Origin: Synergistaceae bacterium
Lineage (GTDB): Bacteria > Synergistota > Synergistia > Synergistales > Aminobacteriaceae
Direction: 5' to 3'
NCBI GenBank assembly: GCA_022837505.1
Contig: JALHFZ010000029.1
Location: 1 to 20,547, forward strand
Length of the DNA: 20,547 nucleotides
The stretch's first letter is position 1, and each line of letters starts with the position of its first letter. Made by a program: the position numbers and the translations under genes. Positions 13,365 through 20,547 of this stretch are shown here, piece by piece. The notes beneath the pieces are model-generated. The model worked only from the letters and a program-made list of their open reading frames with translations. It was not told the DNA's origin and searched no databases.

Positions 13365-15266
13365 ATGAAAAAAGCAGTTGGAATAGACCTTGGAACGACA
13401 AACTCGGTCATCGCGGTCATCGAAGGCGGTACTCCAGAAGTGATTGCAAACGCCGAGGGAGGAAGAACCACTCCCTCGGTCGTGGCCTTCACGAAGGACG
13501 GAGAGCGGCTCGTCGGCTCCATCGCGAAACGCCAGGCGACGCTCAACCCCGATGGAACCCTCTTTTCCATAAAGCGGTTCATCGGACGGAAGTACAACGA
13601 AGTGGGATCGGAGCTCAAGATCGTCCCCTATAAGGTGGTGGAAGGGCCCAACGGGGCGGTGCGCTTCTCCGTGGCGGGGAAGGAGTACGCCCCCGAGGAG
13701 ATCAGCGCCTCCATACTGAAAAAGCTCGTGCAGGACGCCTCCGCCTACTTAGGCGAAAAAATTACCGACGTCGTTATCACCGTGCCCGCCTATTTCAACG
13801 ACTCCCAGCGGCAGGCAACGAAGGACGCAGGGGTCATCGCGGGCCTGAACGTTCTGAGGGTGGTGAATGAGCCCACAGCGGCAGCCCTCGCCTACGGCCT
13901 CGACAAGAAGAAGGAACAGAAGATCATGGTCTTCGACCTCGGCGGCGGAACCTTCGACGTCTCCATCCTCGACATCGGTGACGGCGTGGTGGAGGTCCTC
14001 TCCACGTCGGGGGACACCCACCTCGGCGGAGACGATTTCGACAAGGTCCTCGTGGACTGGATCGCCGACGAATTCCGCAAGGAGAACGGAATCGACCTGC
14101 GGAAGGACAAGCAGGCCCTCCAGCGCCTCTACGAGGGGGCCGAGAAGGCCAAATGCGAACTGTCCTCCCGGGCGAGCACCGAGATCAGCCTTCCCTTCAT
14201 CACCGCAGACGCCAACGGGCCGAAACACCTGAACATGACCATCACCCGGGCCAAGTTCGACCAGCTTACCGCCTCCCTTGTAGAGCGGACCGTGGGCCCC
14301 GTCAAGGACGCCCTTGCCGGCGCGAAGCTTTCGGCGAATGAGATCGACGAAGTGGTCCTCGTGGGAGGGTCCACCCGGATCCCCGCCGTTCAGGACCAGG
14401 TGCGGAAGCTCACCGGGGGCAAGCAGCCCAACATGTCGGTGAACCCCGACGAGGTCGTCGCCGTGGGCGCTGCGGTCCAGGCCGGAATCCTCAGCGGCGA
14501 GATGAAGGATGTTGTGCTCCTTGACGTCATCCCCCTCTCCCTCGGTGTGGAGACCATGGGGGGCGTCATGACGAAGCTTGTGGAGAAGAACGCCACCATT
14601 CCCCTCAAAAAGACGGAGGTCTTCTCCACGGCGGCGGACAACCAGCCGGCGGTGGACATCGTGGTCCTTCAGGGGGAGCGGGAGATGGCGAGCGACAACA
14701 AGATCCTCGGCAACTTCAAGCTTGAGGGGATCCGCCAGGCCCCCCGGGGATTACCCCAGATCGAAGTCACCTTCGACGTGGACGCCAACGGTATCCTGAA
14801 CGTCACGGCCAGGGACCGGGATACGGGCAAACAGCAGCAGATCACCATCGCCGGCTCCACGAACCTCGACAAATCCGAGGTGGAGCGGATGATCCGGGAG
14901 GCCCAGGAACACTCCGACGACGACCGCAAGAAGAAGGAGCGGGCGGAGGCCCGGAACGAACTGGAGTCCTCGGTCTACCAGCTTGAGAAGATGGTGAACG
15001 AGACGGCGGCCAACGCGCCGGAGAACGAAAAGGCCCGGGCCCGCTCTCTTGTGGAAGAAGGCAAAGCGGCCCTCGCTGATTCGAACGTCCCGGTGGAGAG
15101 GCTGAAGTCCGCCTCGTCGGATGTGAAGCAGATGATCTCCATGCTCTCCTCCTCGGCCGGATCTCAGGGTACCCCGGGACCGGAAGGGGCGGGAAGCGCC
15201 CCCGGCGGCGGTGCGGACGACAACGTGGTTGACGCGGAGTTCGTGGACAACGAAAACCAGGGGTGA
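13365..15266 (+). CDS. dnaK: Molecular chaperone DnaK (Hsp70)
   Basis: Encodes 633 aa, the usual length. The ATPase domain has GIDLGTTNS (6-14), VITVPAYFNDSQRQATKDAG, VNEPTAAALAYG, FDLGGGTFDVS and VLVGGSTRIPAVQ. The VNPDEVVAVGAA and linker region (KDVVLLDVIPLSLGVET) lead into the substrate-binding beta domain and helical lid. The C-terminus is a Gly/Pro/Ser-rich tail ending in DAEFVDNENQG, close to the conserved DnaK tail. It refolds proteins in the cytoplasm with DnaJ and GrpE, neither of which is encoded nearby. The start ATG 13365 has AGGAGGG 7 nt upstream. The gene has its own promoter and terminator and so is transcribed alone, with likely heat-shock control by the repeats at 13283-13342. 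Confidence 0.98.
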   Translation: MKKAVGIDLGTTNSVIAVIEGGTPEVIANAEGGRTTPSVVAFTKDGERLVGSIAKRQATLNPDGTLFSIKRFIGRKYNEVGSELKIVPYKVVEGPNGAVRFSVAGKEYAPEEISASILKKLVQDASAYLGEKITDVVITVPAYFNDSQRQATKDAGVIAGLNVLRVVNEPTAAALAYGLDKKKEQKIMVFDLGGGTFDVSILDIGDGVVEVLSTSGDTHLGGDDFDKVLVDWIADEFRKENGIDLRKDKQALQRLYEGAEKAKCELSSRASTEISLPFITADANGPKHLNMTITRAKFDQLTASLVERTVGPVKDALAGAKLSANEIDEVVLVGGSTRIPAVQDQVRKLTGGKQPNMSVNPDEVVAVGAAVQAGILSGEMKDVVLLDVIPLSLGVETMGGVMTKLVEKNATIPLKKTEVFSTAADNQPAVDIVVLQGEREMASDNKILGNFKLEGIRQAPRGLPQIEVTFDVDANGILNVTARDRDTGKQQQITIAGSTNLDKSEVERMIREAQEHSDDDRKKKERAEARNELESSVYQLEKMVNETAANAPENEKARARSLVEEGKAALADSNVPVERLKSASSDVKQMISMLSSSAGSQGTPGPEGAGSAPGGGADDNVVDAEFVDNENQG

Positions 15267-15342
15267 GGCATCTGACCGCCGGCCGGTCGGCCGACGAATC
15301 GCTGAAAGATAAAGAACACTCCTCTCTATGACGATCCCTTAT

Positions 15343-15378
15343 AAAAAGCCTGCGGAGAAATTGTCCGCAGGCTTTTTT
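15343..15378 (+). terminator. Intrinsic terminator of dnaK
   Basis: A 14-bp inverted repeat (15343-15356 with 15364-15377; GC core GCCTGCGGA) encloses a 7-nt loop and ends in TTTTTT (15373-15378). The A-run on the left arm lets it act weakly in the other direction too. Confidence 0.93.
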
Positions 15379-15389
15379 CCGGGTATACT
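15361..15389 (+). promoter_or_regulatory. Candidate promoter of the DUF2156/MFS operon, overlapping the dnaK terminator
   Basis: TTGTCC (15361-15366), a 17-nt spacer and TATACT (15384-15389) form a plausible promoter with a near-consensus -10 and a weaker -35. The -35 sits in the loop and right arm of the terminator. Transcription would begin near 15396, only about 20 nt before the start codon at 15416. Confidence 0.6.
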
Positions 15390-15415
15390 ATTCTGGAATT
15401 TACGGAGGTGACGCC

Positions 15416-16300
15416 ATGGCTTTGAACTATTCTCCCCTGACCCTGGAAATGCAGGAAGATTATTCGGCCCATTTCGGGCTGTGCAGCGAAAAAACGAGCG
15501 ACTATACATTTGTGAACATCTGGGCGTGGTCGGATGAACGGCAGTACGAACTCGCCTTTGCCTCAGACCTCTACTGGCCCCGGATGAACCACCCTTCCAC
15601 CGTCCTCTGGGCGCCCGTGGGAAACTGGGAAGAGGCCGACTGGGAGGGTATCCTTACCGATCTTCACCCCGGCGGGGCAGTCTTCGAACGGGTTCCCGAG
15701 GCCCTGGCAAATCTGTGGGTTGAACGGCTCGGAGACCGCATCACCCTTGAGGACCAGCGGTCCGAATGGGAATACGTCTACTCAGTGGAGGAGCTCATCG
15801 AACTGAAGGGGAATAAGTTCCACAAGAAAAAAAACCTGCTCAAGCAGTTTCTGCGCTCCTATGAATATACCTACAAAAATCTGACCATGGACGACCTTGA
15901 GGACGTCCTCGAGATGCAGCAGCTCTGGTGCGAATGGAAGAGCTGCGAGGACATCCCCGGCCTCCGGGCGGAGAACCACGCCATCAGCCGGGTGCTGAAA
16001 AACGCCGCCCGTTTCCCCGATCTGATCTGCGGCGCCCTCTACGTAAAGGACCTCATGATCGCCTACGCCGTGGGGGAGCCCGTGACGGACGAAATGGCCG
16101 TCGTTCACTTCGAAAAGGGGCTCGGCGACTACAAGGGAGTCTACCAGGCCATAAACCAGATCTTTCTTGAGAACTCCTGCTCCTCCTTTCTCTGGGTCAA
16201 CCGGGAACAGGACATGGGGGTGGAGGGTATCCGCCAGGCGAAGGAATCCTACAACCCGACGCATTTTCTCAGGAAATACCGGGCGACCTGGAAGGGGTAG
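15416..16300 (+). CDS. DUF2156 protein (COG4866-like, GNAT-fold acyltransferase-like)
   Basis: Encodes 294 aa, soluble, with no signal peptide. The overall pattern matches DUF2156 proteins: an N-terminal half rich in aromatic residues (YTFVNIWAW near 30-38), the hallmark YSVEELIELKGNKFHKKKN (about 122-140) and a second GNAT-like half with GALYVKDLMIAYAVGE, VVHFEKGLGDYKGVYQAINQ, WVNREQDMGVEGIRQAKESY and a C-terminal RKYRATWKG. The fold is related to the aminoacyl-transferring domains of MprF and Fem proteins, but the biochemical role of this subgroup is unknown to me. The start has a strong GGAGGTG site (about 15402-15408). An MFS exporter follows after 8 nt, so the two are probably an operon. 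Confidence 0.85.
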   Translation: MALNYSPLTLEMQEDYSAHFGLCSEKTSDYTFVNIWAWSDERQYELAFASDLYWPRMNHPSTVLWAPVGNWEEADWEGILTDLHPGGAVFERVPEALANLWVERLGDRITLEDQRSEWEYVYSVEELIELKGNKFHKKKNLLKQFLRSYEYTYKNLTMDDLEDVLEMQQLWCEWKSCEDIPGLRAENHAISRVLKNAARFPDLICGALYVKDLMIAYAVGEPVTDEMAVVHFEKGLGDYKGVYQAINQIFLENSCSSFLWVNREQDMGVEGIRQAKESYNPTHFLRKYRATWKG

Positions 16301-16308
16301 GGCGAACC

Positions 16309-17568
16309 ATGCGCCTCTGGGAGCGGAGCACGGCCTTCCGGGCCTTCCGCCACCGCAATTTCAGCCTCTTCTACACTGGGGAGATCATCTCCCTCTCGGG
16401 CCTGTGGATGCAGCGGGTGGCCATGAACTGGCTCGTCTACCGCCTGACCGGCTCTCCCCTTCTTCTGGGGACAGTGGACTTCATGGCCCAGATCCCCGTC
16501 CTCCTCTTCGGCTCCTTCACGGGGGCCTTCCTCGAGGGGCGAAATCTGCGGAAGGTCATCATGATCTGCCAGATCATCAGCATGGTCCATGCCTTCACCC
16601 TTGCTGTGCTGACCCTGACCGGCCTTGTCCAGTACTGGCATATTCTCCTTCTGGCGGGGGTCATAGGCACCTCCGACGCCTTTGAAATCCCCGCCCGCCA
16701 GGGGTTCACCATCCGCCTCGTGGAGGACGAGCAGGACCTCGGCAACGGAATCGCCCTCACATCCACCCTCTTCAACGTCACTCGCCTCGTGGGACCCACC
16801 ATCGCGGGGATGCTCATCGCCGTAGTGGGGGAGGGGATCTGCTTCCTGGTCAACGGCCTCTCCTACAGCGCCACCCTCATCGCCCTCGCCTTCATGCGCT
16901 TCGCCTCCCCCCTCATCTCGAAGGAGGGAAGAAAGCCGGTGCTTGAGGGAGTCAGAGAGGGGATCCGCTATGTTCGGGGGTTCCTCCCCCTCCGGAACTA
17001 TCTCGGCGCCATGGCCCTCGTCAGCTTCTTCGCCTTCCCCTACATGGTCCTCCTCCCCGTCTTCGCCCGGGAAATTCTCTCCGGGGGTCCCCAGACCCTG
17101 GGGTTCCTCATGGGGGCATCGGGCCTCGGCGCCCTTGCGGGGTCGGTACGCCTCGCCCTCCGAAGATCCCCGGTGGGGCTGGGAAAGATCATGGCCTACT
17201 CCTGTATATTGCTCGGAGCCTCCATGGGTGCCTTCTCCCTCTCCCGGAACTTCTACCTCTCCCTTGCCCTCATGGCTTTGCTCGGCTTCTTCATGGTCTC
17301 CACCCTCGTCTCGTGCAACACCCTGGTGCAGACCCTCGTGGACGAGGACAAGCGGAACCGGGTCATGAGCCTCTTCATCGTCTCCGCCATGGGGCTCACC
17401 CCCCTGGGAAGCCTCAACGCCGGGTGGATCGCCTCCTTTCTGGGGGCACCGGCCACCCTCTTTATGGGAGGATCGGTCAGCCTGATCCTCGGCGTTCTTC
17501 TCTGGCGCTCCTGGCCGGCCATGTGGGCCCTCTCCGAGCCGGTCTACAAAAGAAAAAACCTGCTCTGA
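16309..17568 (+). CDS. Major facilitator superfamily exporter (MFS_3 / EntS-like)
   Basis: Encodes 419 aa with about 12 membrane helices. The opening FRHRNFSLFYTGEIISLSG and GLWMQRVAMNWLVYRLTGSP match the MFS_3 group, which includes the enterobactin exporter EntS and related drug exporters. The A-like loop and the DAFEIPARQGFTIRLV segment with LGNGIALTSTLFNVTRLVGP are also typical. These proteins use the proton gradient to expel small molecules; the cargo here is unknown. The ATG at 16309 follows the DUF2156 stop by 8 nt and has only a weak ribosome site, which suggests coupling to translation of the upstream gene. Confidence 0.88.
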   Translation: MRLWERSTAFRAFRHRNFSLFYTGEIISLSGLWMQRVAMNWLVYRLTGSPLLLGTVDFMAQIPVLLFGSFTGAFLEGRNLRKVIMICQIISMVHAFTLAVLTLTGLVQYWHILLLAGVIGTSDAFEIPARQGFTIRLVEDEQDLGNGIALTSTLFNVTRLVGPTIAGMLIAVVGEGICFLVNGLSYSATLIALAFMRFASPLISKEGRKPVLEGVREGIRYVRGFLPLRNYLGAMALVSFFAFPYMVLLPVFAREILSGGPQTLGFLMGASGLGALAGSVRLALRRSPVGLGKIMAYSCILLGASMGAFSLSRNFYLSLALMALLGFFMVSTLVSCNTLVQTLVDEDKRNRVMSLFIVSAMGLTPLGSLNAGWIASFLGAPATLFMGGSVSLILGVLLWRSWPAMWALSEPVYKRKNLL

Positions 17569-17675
17569 GGCTGCTTTTCCCCCGGAGCTTCGCCCTGGGG
17601 TATAATAAAAATATCTGATCATCAGGACCCCTGCCCGAAGGATAAGGGGCATCTTCCATCCGGAGGTGAAACACC

Positions 17676-19043
17676 ATGTCCAGGGAACGAATTATCATCG
17701 TCGGCGGCGACGCCGCAGGAATGTCCGCCGCCGGACAGATCCGAAATCTGCAGCCCGATGCCGAAATTATCGTCTACGAACGGAGCGGTTATACTTCCTA
17801 TGCGGCCTGTGGAATCCCCTACTATGTGGCGGGACTTGTGGAGCCGGTGACCCGGCTCGTGGTCCGCACCCCCGAGGAGTTCCGGAAGAAGCAGGATATC
17901 GAGGTCCAAGTACGCCATGAGGTCCTCTCCCTCGACCTGTCCAAAGGCAGAGTCCTCGTCCGGGACCTCGAGTCGGGAAGGGAGTTTGAAGACCCTTTCG
18001 GCAGGCTTCTCCTCGCCACGGGTGCAAGTCCCTTCCTGCCCCCCGTAGAAGGGGCGGACGGAGAGGGGATCTTCACCCTGAACACCCTTGAGACGGGGAT
18101 CGCCGCCAGAAATTACGTGGACACCGTCAAGCCCGAGCGCGTCGTGGTCATCGGCGGGGGGTATATCGGCCTCGAGATGGCCGAGGCCTTCGGCTGCGTC
18201 CGGGATATGAAGGTGACCCTCATCGACAAGGCCCCCCAGGTCATGTCCACCTTCGACCCCGACATGGCCGAGCTGATCGCCTCCGCCATCCGGGGGATAG
18301 GCACCGAGCTGCGCCTCGGAGAGGGGCTTGTGGGGTTCGACCTCACGGACGGAAGGGTGAGCGCCGTCCGCACCGATTTCGGAACGATCCCCACGGACAT
18401 GGTCATCATGGGCCTCGGCGTCCGGCCGAACTCGGAACTCGCGGGCGAGGCGGGGATGACCCTTTCTGTCAGAAATTCCATCGCCGCCGATACCTCCATG
18501 GCAACCTCCCATCCGGCGGTCTGGGCGGCGGGGGACTGCGCCAGCACCTTCCACCTTCTCGACGGCGAACCCTTCTGGGTGGCTCTGGGCACCGTGGCAA
18601 ACAAAATGGGGCGCATTGCGGGGATCTCCATGGGGGGAGGGCAGGCCGAACTCCGGGGAGTTCTCGGCACGGCCATGAGCAAGCACTGCGGCTACGAGGT
18701 GGCCCGCACGGGATTCAACGAAAAGGAAGCTGTCGCAAGGGGGCTCAAGTACGAGACCTCCATGATCAAAACCAAGACGAGGGCCGGCTACTACCCCGGC
18801 GCGGAGGACATGCACGTGAAACTGCTGGGGGAGGAAGGGACCGGCCGCCTTCTCGGCGGGCAGATCGTCGGAGGCCAGGGGTCGGCCAAGCGGGTGGACA
18901 TCATTGCCACGGCCCTCTCGGCCGGAATGACCGCCCGGGAGCTCATCGACCTCGACCTCGGATACGCCCCCCCCTTCTCCATGCCCTGGGACCCCGTTCA
19001 GATCGCCGGACGGGTTCTGCTGAAAAAAGTCGGGGGAGAGTAG
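17676..19043 (+). CDS. CoA-disulfide reductase-like FAD/NAD(P)-dependent oxidoreductase
   Basis: Encodes 455 aa of the pyridine nucleotide-disulfide family with a single redox cysteine. The FAD site is IIIVGGDAAGMSAA (6-19), the active Cys45 lies in SYAACGIPYYVAG (41-53), then ATGASPF (114-120), the NAD(P)H site VVVIGGGYIGLE (156-167), and AAGDCAS (284-290). The C-terminal dimer domain ends in LDLGYAPPFSMPWDPV (426-441), with the Tyr430 expected in CoA-disulfide reductases and NADH oxidase/polysulfide reductases. There is no C-terminal rhodanese domain. It may reduce CoA disulfide, persulfides or polysulfide, or oxygen; sulfur-compound reduction fits an anaerobe, but this is inference. The start at 17676 has GGAGGTG upstream. 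A TATAAT at 17601-17606 could be the -10, but no -35 fits. The PepV-like gene follows after 46 nt. Confidence 0.9.
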   Translation: MSRERIIIVGGDAAGMSAAGQIRNLQPDAEIIVYERSGYTSYAACGIPYYVAGLVEPVTRLVVRTPEEFRKKQDIEVQVRHEVLSLDLSKGRVLVRDLESGREFEDPFGRLLLATGASPFLPPVEGADGEGIFTLNTLETGIAARNYVDTVKPERVVVIGGGYIGLEMAEAFGCVRDMKVTLIDKAPQVMSTFDPDMAELIASAIRGIGTELRLGEGLVGFDLTDGRVSAVRTDFGTIPTDMVIMGLGVRPNSELAGEAGMTLSVRNSIAADTSMATSHPAVWAAGDCASTFHLLDGEPFWVALGTVANKMGRIAGISMGGGQAELRGVLGTAMSKHCGYEVARTGFNEKEAVARGLKYETSMIKTKTRAGYYPGAEDMHVKLLGEEGTGRLLGGQIVGGQGSAKRVDIIATALSAGMTARELIDLDLGYAPPFSMPWDPVQIAGRVLLKKVGGE

Positions 19044-19089
19044 AGCCCCTGAGAAAAAATATCTCAAAATAACCGGGAGGAAAAACTCT

Positions 19090-20496
19090 ATGCTTGAGAA
19101 ACACCTGAAAAACATCGAAGAGGATCTTCTGACGGCCATACGAGAATGCGTCCGCATCCCCAGCGTGGGGGGGGACCCCGAAGAGGGGGCGCCCTTTGGC
19201 GCGGGACCCCGGAAGGCCCTCGACTGGACCCTGGCCCTGGCGGACCGTCTCGGCTTCCGAACGAAGATGGTGGATTCCGCCGCAGGATGGGCGGAGATCG
19301 GTACGGGGGATGAGATGGTGGCCGTCCTCGGCCATCTCGACGTGGTCCCCGAGGGGAAGGGGTGGTCCGTGGACCCCTGGGGGGGCGAGCTGAAGGACGG
19401 AATGATCTGGGGCCGGGGGGTCCTCGACGACAAGGGCCCCTCCATTACCGCTCTCTTCGCCGCCAAGGGCATCCTTGATTCCGGAATTCAGCTGAAGCGC
19501 AGAGTGCGGATCATCTTCGGCACCAACGAGGAGCGGGGGAGCAAGTGCATGAAGCGCTATGTTGAGCTGGGGGAGGACCTTCCCGTGGCGGGCTTTACCC
19601 CTGACGCGGAATACCCCGTCATCTACGCCGAAAAGGGCATACTGACCTACACCCTCTCAATGCCCTTCGCCCCGGAAGGGGAGAGGAAGATAACCTCCTT
19701 CTCCGGAGGAGTGGCCGCCAACGTGGTCATGGCGGAGGTCTCGGCTCTTCTGGCCGACCCCCGTCCCGAGGGGCGGAAGGAGATCCTCAGAGCCGCTGAA
19801 GCCTGGAAGGGGCCCGAGCGAAGCTTCCTCACGGCAACGGAAAACGAAGCCGACGGAACGGTCTTCCTTGAGATGAAAGGGCACCCCGCCCACGGCAGCA
19901 CCCCCGAGAAAGGTGTCAACGCCCTCGCCTGCCTTGCGGATTTCCTGCTCCCCCTGAAGCTGGAGAGGGAACAGGGGAAGTTCTTCGAGACCTTCTCCCG
20001 CCTCATCGGCTTCGAGACGGACGGTGCGTCCCTCGGCGTCGCCATGAAGGACGACATTTCAGGCCCCCTCACAGCCTGCGTGGGGGTGGTCTCGATGAAG
20101 GACGGCCGGGTAACCTTCACGGTCAACTTCCGCTACCCCGTCACGAAAAAGGAACAGGAGATCACGGAACCCCTTCTCGCGGCCTTCAGGGAGAACGGGA
20201 TAACCGTGGAGAACCTCTCCTCTGCCGACCCCCTCTACATGCCCCCGGATTCCCGGCTCGTCAGCACCCTCCGGAAGATCTACCGGGAGGAGACGGGGAC
20301 GGACCCCGATCTTCTCGCCATCGGAGGAGGAACCTACGCCAAGACCATGCCGAACGTAGTGGCCTTCGGTCCGGTCTTTCCGGGGCAGACCTACACCATC
20401 CACGAGGAGGACGAAAAGTGGTCCGTGGAGGATATTTTGAAAAACCTTCGGATCATGGCGAAGGTCATGGTGGAACTGGCCGAGGTGAAGGAGTAA
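19090..20496 (+). CDS. M20-family dipeptidase, PepV-like
   Basis: Encodes 468 aa, the size of Lactobacillus-type PepV and related dipeptidases, cytoplasmic with no signal peptide. The two-zinc site is intact: His82 in LGHLDVVPEG (80-89, with Asp84 supporting), Asp113 in GRGVLDDKGP (bridging), Glu147-Glu148 in GTNEERGS (general base and ligand), Asp172 in TPDAEYP, and His438 in TIHEEDE near the C-terminus. The lid-domain HPAHGSTPEKGVNAL motif, whose His closes the active site, is also present. It hydrolyses dipeptides to amino acids, matching a peptide-fermenting life. The start ATG 19090 has GGGAGGA at about 19074-19080. A hairpin spans its stop codon. The CoA-disulfide-reductase-like gene lies 46 nt upstream with no terminator between, so co-transcription is likely. 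Confidence 0.93.
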   Translation: MLEKHLKNIEEDLLTAIRECVRIPSVGGDPEEGAPFGAGPRKALDWTLALADRLGFRTKMVDSAAGWAEIGTGDEMVAVLGHLDVVPEGKGWSVDPWGGELKDGMIWGRGVLDDKGPSITALFAAKGILDSGIQLKRRVRIIFGTNEERGSKCMKRYVELGEDLPVAGFTPDAEYPVIYAEKGILTYTLSMPFAPEGERKITSFSGGVAANVVMAEVSALLADPRPEGRKEILRAAEAWKGPERSFLTATENEADGTVFLEMKGHPAHGSTPEKGVNALACLADFLLPLKLEREQGKFFETFSRLIGFETDGASLGVAMKDDISGPLTACVGVVSMKDGRVTFTVNFRYPVTKKEQEITEPLLAAFRENGITVENLSSADPLYMPPDSRLVSTLRKIYREETGTDPDLLAIGGGTYAKTMPNVVAFGPVFPGQTYTIHEEDEKWSVEDILKNLRIMAKVMVELAEVKE

Positions 20497-20515
20497 AGCC
20501 GCTCTTCACCTCGGC
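20479..20515 (+). other. Hairpin spanning the stop codon of the PepV-like gene
   Basis: A perfect 12-bp inverted repeat (20479-20490 with 20504-20515) places the TAA stop (20494-20496) in its 13-nt loop. No T-run follows (the next bases are TGTGTAATG), so it is not a standard intrinsic terminator. The remaining bases to the window end hold no recognisable feature. Confidence 0.6.
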
Positions 20516-20547
20516 TGTGTAATGCTTGCCATAAAGAGAGAGCCGGA

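Noticed and set aside
16249..17652. 467-codon minus-strand frame opposite the MFS gene
   Set aside because: Very rich in Gly, Glu, His and Asp with no hydrophobic core, as expected for the antisense of a membrane-protein gene in GC-rich DNA.
17622..19472. 616-codon minus-strand frame spanning the flavoenzyme and the start of the dipeptidase gene
   Set aside because: It runs across two well-supported plus-strand genes and their spacer, has no recognisable domain and has shadow-type composition.

Overview
The window reads as a piece of chromosome from a GC-rich, Gram-negative-type anaerobe that ferments amino acids or peptides. My best guess is the phylum Synergistota. The support is indirect: a tripartite tricarboxylate (Tct) uptake system, a PepV-type M20 dipeptidase, a CoA-disulfide-reductase-like flavoprotein, an iron alcohol dehydrogenase and a secreted C11 peptidase. 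No rRNA, tRNA, insertion sequence, phage gene or CRISPR array was seen. Genes are dense, start codons mostly have strong GGAGG-type ribosome sites, and codon use looks uniform, so this is core-like rather than accessory DNA.

Layout. (1) 1-1203, minus: a clostripain-like lipoprotein peptidase running off the left edge, with an exact in-frame 42-bp tandem duplication just after its catalytic Cys. (2) 1204-1640: AT-rich divergent spacer. (3) 1641-2789, plus: iron alcohol dehydrogenase, ending at a perfect bidirectional terminator (2791-2828). (4) 2848-5613, minus: a glycine-betaine/proline-betaine-type ABC transporter operon (binding protein, ATPase, permease) with overlapping genes and a clear sigma70-type promoter. 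(5) 5614-6167: divergent spacer with two outward-facing promoters and an intrinsic terminator inside the leader of the next gene. (6) 6168-7676, plus: a possible divergent CYTH-fold protein abutting a Ppx/GppA phosphatase. (7) 7768-13250, plus: TctC, TctB, TctA, a Na/Pi-cotransporter-family protein with altered signature motifs, and PhoU. (8) 13365-15266: a stand-alone dnaK with CtsR-like repeats at its promoter. (9) 15416-17568: a DUF2156 protein and an MFS exporter. (10) 17676-20496: the CoA-disulfide-reductase-like flavoenzyme and a PepV-like dipeptidase.

How the genes fit together. Three separate genes in regions 6-7 belong to phosphate or polyphosphate families (Ppx, Na/Pi, PhoU), and a fourth may be a CYTH protein. 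They bracket a carboxylate uptake system that is translationally coupled to the Na/Pi-like protein. The Na/Pi-like protein has lost the canonical QSSSA, GANIGTT and FN signatures, so its cargo may not be phosphate. The coupling of TctA to this protein, the CYTH-like/Ppx pair with its terminator-containing leader, and the CtsR-like dnaK operator are the most interesting points. No entirely unknown multi-gene system is evident.
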